Assembly: GCF_017329565.1 (NCBI RefSeq)
Contig: NZ_JAFMTT010000001.1
DNA from: Alicyclobacillus mali
GTDB taxonomy: Bacteria > Bacillota > Bacilli > Alicyclobacillales > Alicyclobacillaceae
Reading direction: 5' to 3' (one strand)
Length of the DNA: 64,000 bases
The position numbers and the translations under genes are program-made. Positions 43,144 to 52,074 of the stretch are shown here, piece by piece. Under the pieces are notes generated by a model. That model saw nothing but the letters and a program-made list of their open reading frames with translations, was not told where the DNA came from and searched no databases. How positions within the stretch are numbered: the stretch's first letter is position 1; each line of letters starts with the position of its first letter.

Positions 43144-45475
43144 ACTCGTTTCCGCTGGAAGCGCGCAGCCCAGACAGGGCCCGAGCGCGGGCATGGAGAT
43201 AAGCGTTCCACAGATTGGGCCAAGCGTCGCGGCACTCGCCCCATCCCAGCGAGACGGACACGTACGGGGACCCGAGGCGGGTGTTCCGCACCTCCATCAC
43301 CCTCAGATGCATCCGCAGCTGCTCCAGAAATGTGTAGAACGATCCTTCCTCTCCGTCTGCGGAAATCAGCAGCATCTCCCCGGCTTCCATCCGGACGGCG
43401 AGCCAACCGGGAGAGCCATACGCATTCCACAGTTGTCCCACATGCTGCATGAGCCGTTCCGCTTCGCTCGGCGGCCACTCCCCGACGGGTTCGACTCGGA
43501 CGACGAACGCCGTCACGTGCGTCCAGGCCTGGTACGGTCTCCGCTTGGCGCGCGATAGGAACCAGACCGGATCGTCCGCCATGAACCACTCCGCCAAAAA
43601 CCCGCGGTGGAACATGTGGGTGCGGGCGTCGTACAGCGCTTCGTAAGGAGATCGCTCGCGTTGGTAAGCCATCCATGCCACGTCCTCGACGCGTTCCGCG
43701 ACCTCGCTTATGATTCGCCGGTCAGCGTCGGTGTACACTCGCTCCAGGGTCGACTGAACCGTGAGAATGCCGAAAGGTTTACCGTGATGCGCGAGGGGCA
43801 CGCGCAGCACGGAGCGAATTCCGTCGGCCGCAAGCCGGTCGTCCTCGTCAAACTCGGGTCGAGCGAGAACATCCGGCGAGCACATCGCCAGACCCGCGCG
43901 AATGACCGTCGGTGCCGCGCTCGATCCGGCCGGGATCAGGCTCCCGACGGGCCTCGGTGGGATCTCGTCGCGCAGCGAAACTTCGCACACGTCGACGAAG
44001 GGCGCGCCATTCTCCCACCATTCGATGCTGAGTCGGTCGAGCGGGACGTGCGGCGCCAGCGTGTCCGCAAGGTGAGAGGCCATCTGCCGCCAATCCGGCA
44101 GGCGCTTGGTTTCGAGGTACAGGCGTTCCAGCCAAGTCGGCTCTGCGGCAGGTTCGTCTGCCGGAGCCGCCTGCGGCGCACGAGGCTGAAGTTTCGCCAC
44201 GAACGCCGACAGTTGGAAAGAAGTTGGCGGAACGGGCGCACCAAACAAGAAGCCCTGAATCTCATCGCACTTGTTTTCTCTCAGAAAATCAAATTGCTGG
44301 AACGTTTCGACCCCTTCAGCCACGACACTCAGATTCAGCGATTTGGCGAGCGAAATGATGGCGCCGATGATGGGCGTCTGGTTCACCGCGCTTTGAATTC
44401 CAGCCGTGAACGTCCGGTCGATTTTCAACGTGTGAACCGGAAATTGAATCAGGTAGTTGAGCGACGAATAACCGACGCCGAAATCGTCCAGGGCGATTCG
44501 CACGCCGATTTTTCGCAATTCCTGCAGGACGTGAACCGCGCGATCCACGTCGCACATTGCGGTTCGCTCGGTGATCTCAAGCTCAATGAGCTGGGGATCC
44601 ATGCCCGTCTCCGCGAGGCACTGGCGGACAAGTGTTGGAAATTCATCCTGCATGAACTGCCTGCCGGAAATGTTCACGCTGATCCGAACGCGGTACCCCT
44701 GCTTCATCCACGCCGCGCCTTGCCTGCAGACGCTTCGGAGCACGTACTCGTCGATGGGCAGGATGAGATCACTCGACTCAGCGACAGGGATGAACGCCTG
44801 CGGCGGGATATGCCCCAGCTCGGGGTGGGTCCATCTGCACAGCGCCTCCGCGCCAACAACCTGCATCGACCTCGTGTGGATCTTCGGCTGATAGTGGATT
44901 TCGAGTTCGTGATTGTGCAGGGCCTGGCGAAGCATCGTCTCCACCAGCAGAGGAGGAAGGCCGGCCTGCTTAGCCACAACATCCTGAACTCGCCGCACCT
45001 GGTTGGATCCCAATCGCTTTGCGAGCCGCATGGCCTCGTCCGCCCTGCGCAAGAGTTCGTCTGCGCTCGCGCCCTGAGCGCCCTCGGCCACGCCCACGCT
45101 GGCCGTGACGATCACGTCCATCCCGCCGATGGCGTGAGGCTCGGCGATGGCGGTCCTCAACTGTTCCGCGACGCCATCGGCCTTTTCGACATCTTCGTCA
45201 AACATCGCAACCGCGTACTCGTCCGCGCTGAGACGGCTGGCAACGGCGGTTTCCGGAATTCTGCGGGCGATGCGCAACGCCGTGTTGCGGAGAATTGCGT
45301 CTCCATCGGCGAAGCTGAGGTTGGCGTTGACCAGCCGAAACCGATCCAGGTTCACCACAATCATGGCACTGCGCGAAGCGTCCTTGATTCGCTGAGCGAC
45401 GACGAACAAGAATTGACCGCGTCCCAGCAAATTCGTCAGGGCGTCGCGCTGTCCGGAAAACGCATCGAGAGTCAC
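43121..45475 (-). CDS. Degenerate GGDEF-EAL-GAF protein, probable c-di-GMP phosphodiesterase
   Basis: Probable c-di-GMP hydrolase of 784 residues. The first GGDEF domain (about 10-165) is catalytically dead: RLSADEY stands where RYGGDEF is expected. The EAL domain (about 185-430) keeps all catalytic positions I can see: AEALCRW, VNISGRQF, LEITERTA, ALDDFGVGYSSL, LKIDRTF, VAEGVET and EIQGFLFG. A GAF-like domain follows (about 470-620), then about 150 residues resembling a degraded GGDEF domain (VSVSLGWGECRD). The GTG at 45475 has AGGCGGTGG upstream. No membrane span lies in this frame. Its activity would oppose the tandem-GGDEF protein at 29.4 kb. Confidence 0.88.
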   Translation of the reverse strand: MTLDAFSGQRDALTNLLGRGQFLFVVAQRIKDASRSAMIVVNLDRFRLVNANLSFADGDAILRNTALRIARRIPETAVASRLSADEYAVAMFDEDVEKADGVAEQLRTAIAEPHAIGGMDVIVTASVGVAEGAQGASADELLRRADEAMRLAKRLGSNQVRRVQDVVAKQAGLPPLLVETMLRQALHNHELEIHYQPKIHTRSMQVVGAEALCRWTHPELGHIPPQAFIPVAESSDLILPIDEYVLRSVCRQGAAWMKQGYRVRISVNISGRQFMQDEFPTLVRQCLAETGMDPQLIELEITERTAMCDVDRAVHVLQELRKIGVRIALDDFGVGYSSLNYLIQFPVHTLKIDRTFTAGIQSAVNQTPIIGAIISLAKSLNLSVVAEGVETFQQFDFLRENKCDEIQGFLFGAPVPPTSFQLSAFVAKLQPRAPQAAPADEPAAEPTWLERLYLETKRLPDWRQMASHLADTLAPHVPLDRLSIEWWENGAPFVDVCEVSLRDEIPPRPVGSLIPAGSSAAPTVIRAGLAMCSPDVLARPEFDEDDRLAADGIRSVLRVPLAHHGKPFGILTVQSTLERVYTDADRRIISEVAERVEDVAWMAYQRERSPYEALYDARTHMFHRGFLAEWFMADDPVWFLSRAKRRPYQAWTHVTAFVVRVEPVGEWPPSEAERLMQHVGQLWNAYGSPGWLAVRMEAGEMLLISADGEEGSFYTFLEQLRMHLRVMEVRNTRLGSPYVSVSLGWGECRDAWPNLWNAYLHARARALSGLRASSGNESSDDEAR

Positions 45476-45616
45476 AGAGCCACCGCCTCGTGTCGTCCGA
45501 AACCATGGAAGATAACTCCATAGCAAAGGAACAGAATGACAACGATGAGTGCACAACAATTCCATGGTGCGATTCGACGCGGTTCAGCAAAATTCCTCTT
45601 TGTCTGCCGCCGGGAG

Positions 45617-46387
45617 TCAGCCGATGTGAAACAACTGTGCCACCTGTTGCGCGATGACCAGACACGTGACGCCGATGAAGATGGGGCGTACGTAGCGGGC
45701 GCCTTTGCGAATGGCAAAGCGCGAGCCGGTCAACGCGCCAAGAACCATCGCCAGGCCCAGGACGAGCCCCGCCTCATATTGAACGGCACCCACCGCGATG
45801 AACGTGACCAGGGCGCCCGCGTTACTCGCGAGATTGAGCGTCCTGGCGTTGCCGCTCGCTGACAGAAAATCAAAGCCCAAAAGCAGAAATCCCATGACCA
45901 AAAACGATCCGGTTCCCGGCCCGAAAAAGCCGTCGTAAAAGCCCAAGCCGATGGCCAACAGCGCGGTCAGCGCGAACGTCTTGCGCGTCAACGGCCGAAT
46001 GGACTCCACGAGGCCAAGGTCCTTTTTCCACAGCGTGTAGGCTGCGACGATGACCAACATCACGAGCACAAACGGCCGCAAAAACGCAGAAGGCAACTGG
46101 TGAACAATAAACGCCCCTAGCGCGGACGCCAGCACGCCCAGAGGAAAGAGCGGTCCTACCAGCTTCAAGCGGACCTTGCCAGACATGAGGTAGGAAGTGA
46201 AGCTTGTGATGGCTGACATCGTACCAGCAAACTTGTTGGTGCCGAGCGCCGCGGAGGGTGGGAGTCCTATAAACAGAAGCGCTGGCAAGGAAATGAGGCC
46301 GCCTCCGCCCACCGTCGAATCGATAAATGCCGCCACATAGCCCGCCACCGCAAGCACGACCATGTGTGCCCACGTCACATGTTCCAC
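45617..46387 (-). CDS. TauE/SafE (YfcA)-family membrane transporter
   Basis: Membrane protein of 256 residues with about eight spans, of the family linked to export of sulfite or other sulfur- and carbon-acid anions. Both halves carry the internal repeat signature: DSTVGGGGLISLPALL with LGTNKFAGT, and GFYDGFFGPGTGSFLVMGF with NLASNAGAL. The start is either the GTG at 46387 or the TTG at 46390, both behind GAGGGGGG. A good promoter lies upstream. No neighbouring sulfur genes help define the substrate. Confidence 0.9.
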   Translation of the reverse strand: MEHVTWAHMVVLAVAGYVAAFIDSTVGGGGLISLPALLFIGLPPSAALGTNKFAGTMSAITSFTSYLMSGKVRLKLVGPLFPLGVLASALGAFIVHQLPSAFLRPFVLVMLVIVAAYTLWKKDLGLVESIRPLTRKTFALTALLAIGLGFYDGFFGPGTGSFLVMGFLLLGFDFLSASGNARTLNLASNAGALVTFIAVGAVQYEAGLVLGLAMVLGALTGSRFAIRKGARYVRPIFIGVTCLVIAQQVAQLFHIG

Positions 46388-46428
46388 CAATGACCCCCCT
46401 CGCAAACGCCGCTTCGTAAACGTTCAAC

Positions 46429-46457
46429 ATTGTACTGCGGCGCGCGCCAGCCGACAA
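46429..46457 (-). promoter_or_regulatory. Promoter of the TauE-family gene
   Basis: On the minus strand TTGTCG (46457-46452) and TACAAT (46434-46429) are separated by 17 bases, 42 bases before the start. The spacer contains the palindrome GGCGCGCGCC. Confidence 0.65.
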
Positions 46458-46527
46458 TGTCTGGATTCGGTATGGATTCTTGCCATGATGACAACCTACG
46501 TCTAGATGCTCAGGTTGGGGGGATACG

Positions 46528-47805
46528 ATGAAGGCTACGAGACGCACGTTGGCGTGGATGGCCCTGTTCGGGGCGCTCAGCCTCTCCGGTTGCGGGGATG
46601 GCCAAGGCGCGCAACTGTCGAAGTCCCAGTCCGCGCTGAAACCACCGGATCAGACCGCCGCCATGCTGGACAAACCTGCGAACGCACACGCGCCTCGCCC
46701 CATCTCACTCGCCGAACTTCAGCGCAAGAACCTGTGGTACCATGTCCGGCTTGTCGATGGAGAGACCGGCTACCGATACGGCTACGTTCGAGGCCAATTT
46801 CGCATGGAGCGCACCACAGATCGCGGCGTGACCTGGCGACCTCTCTCCCTGCCCTTCGCCTTCCGCCTCTCGCCGCAGTCGACCGGTGGCGGCAGCGAGA
46901 ACCCTCAGGTGGCCATCGTCGATCTCGACACGGTCGCCATCTATGGCGTGGAAGGCAATCGGTTTGTTCGCATGACCACGTCCGATGGCGGCCGCCGCTG
47001 GCAGGTGACATCGACGGAATTGCCAAGTGACGGGTATCGCGTGACGAGCGTCAGTCAGCCGACTCGGAAGGACGCCTGGGTGGTACTCACCGGACCTGCG
47101 TCTGGGCCAAACGCGCCGCCGCTCATGTATCGGGTCTCGGAGGCGGGGGCACGCATTGCACAGGTGAAGGTCGATGATGCCGCGGCTGGCTCCGGCTTCG
47201 TTTCTGGCGCCGCCGTGCAGGTGGCCTTCGCAAACCTTCGCGACGGCTACGTCTATGCCGCAAACCCGGACGGCAAGCTGGTGACCTACCAATCCCGCGA
47301 TGGAGGAGCGCACTTCAAAAAGCGCGTCTTGTCGGCGCCTACTCCCATCGCGGGCGCGAAAGTCGCGCGCCTCTTTCCGCCGCGCGCGCTCGAGCAGGAA
47401 GTCACCTTCGCCTCCATCTGGCGGACGAAGAGCGCCGCAGGTGTGCGCGATCACGTCGTCGTCTTCCGCACGCGCGACGGCGGCGACTCGTACGCAGGAC
47501 AGGTTTGCGACGCGCTGCTCGGCGCGCGGGCCAACGCAGAGGGCGCGCCGTGTGCGTTCGTCACGCCCGATTACGGATACGCCATCAAGGATGGGCGACT
47601 CATGCGAACCAGCGACTCAGGCACCACGTGGCTCACGATTCATTCCACCACGCTTGAGCAGTGGCTCGAATCGTATCCTTACGTGCTCGACATCGACTAC
47701 GTCTCCTACACACAAGGGTTTGTCCTCGCGGCCAACGCCAGCCTGACTCAGACCGTGCTGCTCGCGACCCAGGGGTTGCGAGATCGATTCGCACCCGTGC
47801 CGTGA
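46528..47805 (+). CDS. Lipoprotein with Asp-box (BNR-like) repeats, function unknown
   Basis: A 425-residue lipoprotein: the signal peptide ends in the lipobox LSLSGC, with the acylated Cys at 22. After a flexible linker the protein shows at least five Asp-box-like turns of the form S/T-x-D-x-G-x-x-W/F/Y: TTDRGVTW, TSDGGRRW, SRDGGAHF, TRDGGDSY and TSDSGTTW. Such turns recur in sialidase-like and photosystem-assembly-type beta-propellers, so a five- to seven-bladed propeller on the outer face of the membrane is likely. No catalytic residues of sialidases are evident. The ATG at 46528 follows GGGGGG. It stands alone, convergent with hemY 13 bases away. Confidence 0.75.
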   Translation: MKATRRTLAWMALFGALSLSGCGDGQGAQLSKSQSALKPPDQTAAMLDKPANAHAPRPISLAELQRKNLWYHVRLVDGETGYRYGYVRGQFRMERTTDRGVTWRPLSLPFAFRLSPQSTGGGSENPQVAIVDLDTVAIYGVEGNRFVRMTTSDGGRRWQVTSTELPSDGYRVTSVSQPTRKDAWVVLTGPASGPNAPPLMYRVSEAGARIAQVKVDDAAAGSGFVSGAAVQVAFANLRDGYVYAANPDGKLVTYQSRDGGAHFKKRVLSAPTPIAGAKVARLFPPRALEQEVTFASIWRTKSAAGVRDHVVVFRTRDGGDSYAGQVCDALLGARANAEGAPCAFVTPDYGYAIKDGRLMRTSDSGTTWLTIHSTTLEQWLESYPYVLDIDYVSYTQGFVLAANASLTQTVLLATQGLRDRFAPVP

Positions 47806-47818
47806 TCGCAGGGACGTC

Positions 47819-49228
47819 TCACGCGCGGAGTGCGGCGAGGACCTGAAGGGCGGCCTGTTCCCCCTGCTCCACGCAGTCGGGCAGGCCGACGCCTCGGTAG
47901 CCGGCTCCCGCGATGGCCACCGAAGGACAGGATGTGCCGAGCGCCTCCTCCGCCCGCTCCACGCGGGCGAGGTGTCCCACGCCGTAGTTCGGCATGGCAT
48001 GGGCAAAGCGCGTCACCCGAAACCACACGGGTTGCTCGCGCGCCCCGGTGAGGCCCGCGACCTCTGTCGCTACACGCCGAGCCAGCTCGTCGTCCGGGAG
48101 CGCAAGAGATTCATCCTGGCCGCGCCTGCCGACGTACGCTCGGATCACAGCGAGGGATTCGGGGGCGACGTGTGGCCACTTGCTCGACATCCACGTGGTG
48201 GCGGTGATGGCCATGCCTTCGGGGCGCGGCACCAGGAAGCCCGATGCGCGCGAGAGATCCGGCCCAAAGGCGGTGCGCGCGTACACGAGCACAATGGTCG
48301 CCGTCGACTGGTAATGCGTCTCCACGTCGGGCAATTCGATGACCGGGCTCATGATCTCGCGGGCGATGTGCGGGGGGACGGCGAAGACAATGCCGTCCAC
48401 GTCTTGTTCGAAGCGCTCACCCGAGGTCAGCTCGATATGGCATCGATATCCCGACCCAGCTCTTGTCACCCGTTTGACGCGCGCGTGGGTGTGGATTTCG
48501 ATCCGGCCGCTCCGCTCGATCCGATCCACCATGCGCTCCATCACGGACGCCAGACCGCCGCGCACCGTGATGAATGCGCTCCGGGCCGCGCGCGGCTGAG
48601 TCGAGCGCTCGCGTGGAGTCAGCGCGCGGCTTGCCGACACCAGGCTGCCATGTGCGCGGACGAGATCGAGGAGAGAAGGCCAGGTGGCCGAGAGCGACAG
48701 CTGATCGATGTCGCCGGCGTAGATGCCTGCCATGAGCGGCTCGCCGACGTAGTCCACCCATTCGTCGCCGAGCCTCGTGCGCAGAAAGGCGCCAAGGGCG
48801 GTGTCGCCTTCGGGAAGATGGAGCGGCAGCCGCTCTTCCGCGAGTGCGCGCGCCAATCCGTCCTCTGTCAAAAGCGGACGCGCGCAGGACGGATCGAACG
48901 GAATGCCCAGGTAACCTCTCGGCATGGGGCAGAGCCGGCCGCCCCGCACGATGTACGTCTCGGTCGCCTCCGGCCTCGTGGACACGACGTCGTCCGTCAT
49001 GCCGAGCGACTCGATGAGCCGCATTGCCGCGGGCTTTCGCGCGAGCATGGAGTCCGGCCCTGCCTCCACCGTCACGCCAAGATGGGGCTCGCGAATGGTC
49101 TGGACGCGCCCGCCAAGCCTATCGCTCGCGTCGTACAGCAAAATCCTCACGTCTCCGCCGGAGGACAGCAGGCGCAGGCAAGCCGAAAGCCCCGTGATGC
49201 CGCCGCCAATCACTGCCACGCGTTTCAT
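47819..49228 (-). CDS. hemY: Coproporphyrinogen III / protoporphyrinogen oxidase (HemY/CgoX)
   Basis: FAD enzyme of heme synthesis; in Gram-positive bacteria it oxidises coproporphyrinogen III to coproporphyrin III. The 469-residue protein begins with the dinucleotide-binding fold RVAVIGGGITGLSACLRL, then DRLGGRVQT and EAGPDSM, and ends with the FAD-contact region SVAIAGAGYRGVGLPDCVEQG. The ATG at 49228 was chosen because GGGTGG lies at proper spacing; an ATG at 49234 overlaps the hemH stop. It is the last gene of hemE-hemH-hemY, the standard order of the coproporphyrin-dependent branch. Confidence 0.93.
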   Translation of the reverse strand: MKRVAVIGGGITGLSACLRLLSSGGDVRILLYDASDRLGGRVQTIREPHLGVTVEAGPDSMLARKPAAMRLIESLGMTDDVVSTRPEATETYIVRGGRLCPMPRGYLGIPFDPSCARPLLTEDGLARALAEERLPLHLPEGDTALGAFLRTRLGDEWVDYVGEPLMAGIYAGDIDQLSLSATWPSLLDLVRAHGSLVSASRALTPRERSTQPRAARSAFITVRGGLASVMERMVDRIERSGRIEIHTHARVKRVTRAGSGYRCHIELTSGERFEQDVDGIVFAVPPHIAREIMSPVIELPDVETHYQSTATIVLVYARTAFGPDLSRASGFLVPRPEGMAITATTWMSSKWPHVAPESLAVIRAYVGRRGQDESLALPDDELARRVATEVAGLTGAREQPVWFRVTRFAHAMPNYGVGHLARVERAEEALGTSCPSVAIAGAGYRGVGLPDCVEQGEQAALQVLAALRA

Positions 49229-49233
49229 GCGCA

Positions 49234-50154
49234 TCACCACCCTGCGTCGCGTTTTGCGCCTTCGATCACGTCCGCCACCGCGCGGACGAAGTCGGGATCG
49301 TCGTTCATCTGACGGGTGCGAACGAGCCGGATACCGAGTTCCTCGGCGCGATGCTTCGCCTCGATGTCGATGTCGTACAAGACCTCCAGGTGGTCGGCCA
49401 CGAAGCCCTGAGCGCACACCACCACTTCGCGATATCCCTCCGCTTTGAGGGACTCGAGCGTCGCGAGCAGGTCTGGTCCAAGCCAAGGCTCCTGCGTGCG
49501 GCCGGCGCTCTGCCACCCGAACGTGTAATGCACAAGGCCAAGGCGCTTGGCCACCGCTTCGCCGGATTCGCGCAACTGGTCGACGTACGGGTCGCCCATC
49601 TCCAGGATGCGCGCGGGGAGGGAGTGAGCGGTGAAGATAACCATGGCCTCCTCGGGACGATGGCACTGGCGGAGCGCCTCCTCAACCCGGGCGGCGAGCG
49701 CGTCGAGGAAGCGCGGTTCAAGGTGCCACTGGTTCACGCAGTGGAGCATCGGCCCACCGTCCAGCGCGGCCTCGCGCGCCTGCTTGTGGTAAGTCTCGAC
49801 GCTCATCGCCGAGTAGTGAGGCGCGAGCACGACGGCGATGGCGCGGTCGATCCCGTCCCGGCGCATTCCCGCCACTGCTTCGGCGATGCGCGGTTCCGTG
49901 TGTTTCATCCCGAGGTACACGCGGAACGTGGCGTCGCCCCGGGCGTTCAGCGCTTGTTCCACAGCCCGCGCTTGGCGTTCGGTGATGTCGTGGAGCGGCG
50001 AGACCCCGCCGATGGCTTCGTACCGCCGGATGAGATCTGCCAGTTCCGCGGGAGACGGCTTGCGCCCGCGCCGGATGTCGGTGTAGTAAGGCTCCACCTC
50101 GTCCAGGTTCCGAGGCGTGCCGTAGGCCATCATGAGGACACCGAGGGTGGTCAT
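49234..50154 (-). CDS. hemH: Ferrochelatase (coproporphyrin type, HemH/CpfC)
   Basis: Inserts iron into the porphyrin ring, coproporphyrin III in this branch. The 306-residue protein has LMMAYGTPRNLDEVEPYYTDIRRG at the N-terminus, the catalytic FTAHSLP motif near 177 and CAQGFVADHLEVLYDID near 250. GGAGGAACGCGC precedes the ATG, which overlaps the hemE stop by four bases. It lies between hemE and hemY and is coupled to both. Confidence 0.95.
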   Translation of the reverse strand: MTTLGVLMMAYGTPRNLDEVEPYYTDIRRGRKPSPAELADLIRRYEAIGGVSPLHDITERQARAVEQALNARGDATFRVYLGMKHTEPRIAEAVAGMRRDGIDRAIAVVLAPHYSAMSVETYHKQAREAALDGGPMLHCVNQWHLEPRFLDALAARVEEALRQCHRPEEAMVIFTAHSLPARILEMGDPYVDQLRESGEAVAKRLGLVHYTFGWQSAGRTQEPWLGPDLLATLESLKAEGYREVVVCAQGFVADHLEVLYDIDIEAKHRAEELGIRLVRTRQMNDDPDFVRAVADVIEGAKRDAGW

Positions 50155-51230
50155 GCGCGTTCCTCCTTGGATGGTGGATAGGGTGAATTGGCTGGGTCAA
50201 ACGCGTGAACCCACTCGACGACGCGCTGGAGCTGGGCGAGATCGGTGGAGGGTTTGACGCCATGTCCCAAATTGAAAATGTAGCCAGGGCTTTGCGTCCC
50301 GAGCTCAAGCACGGTCTCAACTTCACGCCGGAGGACTTCGGGAGGAGCGAAGAGGCTGACGGGATCGAGGTTGCCCTGCAGCGCGACCGACGTCCCCACG
50401 CGCTGGCGGGCCTGGTCGAGCGGCGTGCGCCAATCGACGCCGACGACGGTGGCGCCTGTGTCGGCGAAGTCTGCGAGCAACTCGCCGGTGTGAACGCCGA
50501 AATAAATCACGGGCACGCGGAGGTCGGCGAGATCGGCCATCATGCGCTGGACGTGCGGTTTGACGCGTGCGCGGAAGGCGTGGACGGACAGGCTGCCCAC
50601 CCATGAGTCAAAGATCTGCACGGCGCTCGCCCCTGCTTGAATCTGCGCGCGAAGGTAGCGGGCCATGGCCTGCGACAGCTTGCTCATGAGCCTGTCCCAC
50701 AGATCCGGGCGCGCGAGCATCAAGGTCTTGGTGTGCACATAGTCGCGGGAGGGCCCGCCTTCAATCATATAGCTGGCGAGCGTAAAGGGGCCGCCCGCGA
50801 AGCCGATGAGAGGAACCGGCAGCGCCTTGGCGAGATGTCGAATCGTCGCGAGCACGTAAGGCAGCTCTTCTTCCGGCTCAAACACGCGCAGGCTTGCGAC
50901 GTCCTCTTCCGCGCGCAACGGGTGTTCCATCACAGGTCCGACATTCTCCTGCAGCGAAAACGACATGCCCATGGCGCCGACGGGCACCATGATATCGGAG
51001 AATAGAATGGCGGCATCAACGCCGAGCTTGTCCACCGGCATGCGCGTCACGCGCGCGCACAGTTCCGGTTCTCGGCAGATGTCGAGCAAGGTGTACGTTT
51101 CGCGGATCTGGCGATACTCAGGATCATATCGGCCCGCCTGGCGCATGAACCAAACGGGCACGCGATCGACCGGTTCGCGCCGGCAAGCGCGGAGAAAGCG
51201 GTTGTTCACGGCGAAGTCCCCATTCCTCAT
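50151..51230 (-). CDS. hemE: Uroporphyrinogen decarboxylase
   Basis: Decarboxylates uroporphyrinogen III to coproporphyrinogen III, the entry to the coproporphyrin branch. The protein (359 residues from the ATG at 51230) has FLRACRREPVDRVPVWFMRQAGRY, DAAILFSDIM, GFAGGPFTLASYMIEGG, IQIFDSWVG and FNLGHGV, all canonical. The start is unsettled: the ATG at 51230 gives the usual N-terminal length, while a GTG at 51209 has a better ribosome site (AGGAATGGGG). hemH overlaps its stop by four bases. Confidence 0.95.
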   Translation of the reverse strand: MRNGDFAVNNRFLRACRREPVDRVPVWFMRQAGRYDPEYRQIRETYTLLDICREPELCARVTRMPVDKLGVDAAILFSDIMVPVGAMGMSFSLQENVGPVMEHPLRAEEDVASLRVFEPEEELPYVLATIRHLAKALPVPLIGFAGGPFTLASYMIEGGPSRDYVHTKTLMLARPDLWDRLMSKLSQAMARYLRAQIQAGASAVQIFDSWVGSLSVHAFRARVKPHVQRMMADLADLRVPVIYFGVHTGELLADFADTGATVVGVDWRTPLDQARQRVGTSVALQGNLDPVSLFAPPEVLRREVETVLELGTQSPGYIFNLGHGVKPSTDLAQLQRVVEWVHAFDPANSPYPPSKEERA

Positions 51231-51260
51231 GCCTATGCTTCGAACATTTGTACCTCCCTT

Positions 51261-51290
51261 GTTATACCCAACGCGCGTTCGCGGTTGCAA
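51261..51290 (-). promoter_or_regulatory. Promoter of hemE-hemH-hemY
   Basis: On the minus strand TTGCAA (51290-51285) and TATAAC (51266-51261) are spaced by 18 bases. The expected transcript start falls within AAGGGAGGT (51260-51252), so the mRNA leader before hemE would be very short. Confidence 0.55.
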
Positions 51291-51337
51291 ACCATTGCGG
51301 TCGGGGGTTCGGGCCGTCGAGCGCGGATTTGCAAAAC

Positions 51338-51366
51338 TGTCATTGGCCATGCGGAAGGAGTATAAT
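51338..51366 (+). promoter_or_regulatory. Promoter of the bacilliredoxin gene
   Basis: A perfect TATAAT at 51361-51366 lies 36 bases before the start. At 17-base spacing the -35 position (51338-51343) reads TGTCAT, a weak match. Confidence 0.55.
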
Positions 51367-51402
51367 AAGGTTTGGAATTGCATCAGTCAGGAGGTGGGGC
51401 GA

Positions 51403-51846
51403 GTGAGCCTCGAGCTCGACTTTTACCAGATGATGATTCAGCCGATGCGGGATGAACTCACGAGCATCGGATTCCAAGAGCTGCGCAGCCCGGAAGAAGT
51501 GGACGCCGTGATGGCCGAGAAGACGGGTACCACGTTCGTCGTGGTCAACTCGGTGTGCGGATGCGCGGGGGGCATCGCCCGTCCGGCGGTGGCCATGGCT
51601 CTTCGGAACGACCGCAGGCCGGATCGTCTCGTGACGGTCTTCGCCGGTCAGGATAAGGAGGCGACGGCGCGCGCCCGCGAATATTTCGTCGGCCAACCGC
51701 CTTCGTCGCCCTCGTTCTTCCTGTTCAAAGACGGGGCACTTGTCGGCGTGCTTCACCGCAGCGACATCGAGGGATCAACGCCCGAGCGCGTATCGGAGAA
51801 GCTGGTCGCTCTGTTCAACGAACACTGCGAGCCGAAGACAAACTGA
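51403..51846 (+). CDS. Bacilliredoxin, BrxA/BrxB (YphP/YqiW) family
   Basis: Thiol-disulfide protein that removes bacillithiol from proteins after oxidative stress. The 147-residue protein has a thioredoxin-like fold and the unusual CGC active site, Cys52-Gly-Cys54 in VVNSVCGCAGGIARP, that defines the family. The GTG at 51403 has AGGAGG eight bases upstream. It is transcribed divergently from hemE and closed by a strong hairpin. Presence of this gene implies bacillithiol in the organism. Whether it is the BrxA or BrxB paralogue cannot be decided here. Confidence 0.93.
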   Translation: MSLELDFYQMMIQPMRDELTSIGFQELRSPEEVDAVMAEKTGTTFVVVNSVCGCAGGIARPAVAMALRNDRRPDRLVTVFAGQDKEATARAREYFVGQPPSSPSFFLFKDGALVGVLHRSDIEGSTPERVSEKLVALFNEHCEPKTN

Positions 51847-51880
51847 ATGATCGTGGCGCGCGTACGGACTGCGTGCGAGT

Positions 51881-51911
51881 GGGCGGCGGGACTTCGGTTC
51901 CGCCGCCCTTT
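51881..51911 (+). terminator. Terminator after the bacilliredoxin gene
   Basis: GGGCGGCGGGAC (51881-51892) pairs with GTTCCGCCGCCC (51897-51908), twelve pairs with one wobble, around a TTCG tetraloop, followed by TTT. Confidence 0.75.
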
Positions 51912-52074
51912 GCGCGGATGGAAAGAACGGCATGCGCAGGACTGCGCCCTGTGAATTTCCCCTGTGGCGCTGCACCGCGGTGGTTGATTGACTCGTCGCG
52001 GGGGCGTCGTGTGCCGCCTCTGCGCGACTGTGGTATGCTAAGGGCAACTGAACGATCGGAGGTTGGGCGGCGCG

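Noticed and set aside
43607..45523. 638-residue plus-strand open frame
   Set aside because: Shadow of the GGDEF-EAL gene on the minus strand; no recognisable protein features.
45472..45600. Minus-strand frame with a hydrophobic stretch ending exactly at the start of the GGDEF-EAL gene
   Set aside because: It could be a lost membrane anchor in another frame, but there is no ATG, GTG or TTG with a ribosome site, so neither a separate gene nor a frameshifted N-terminus is supported.
52011..52039. TATGCT upstream of the FAH-family gene as a promoter
   Set aside because: The -10 box is fair, but no acceptable -35 element lies at 16-19 bases.
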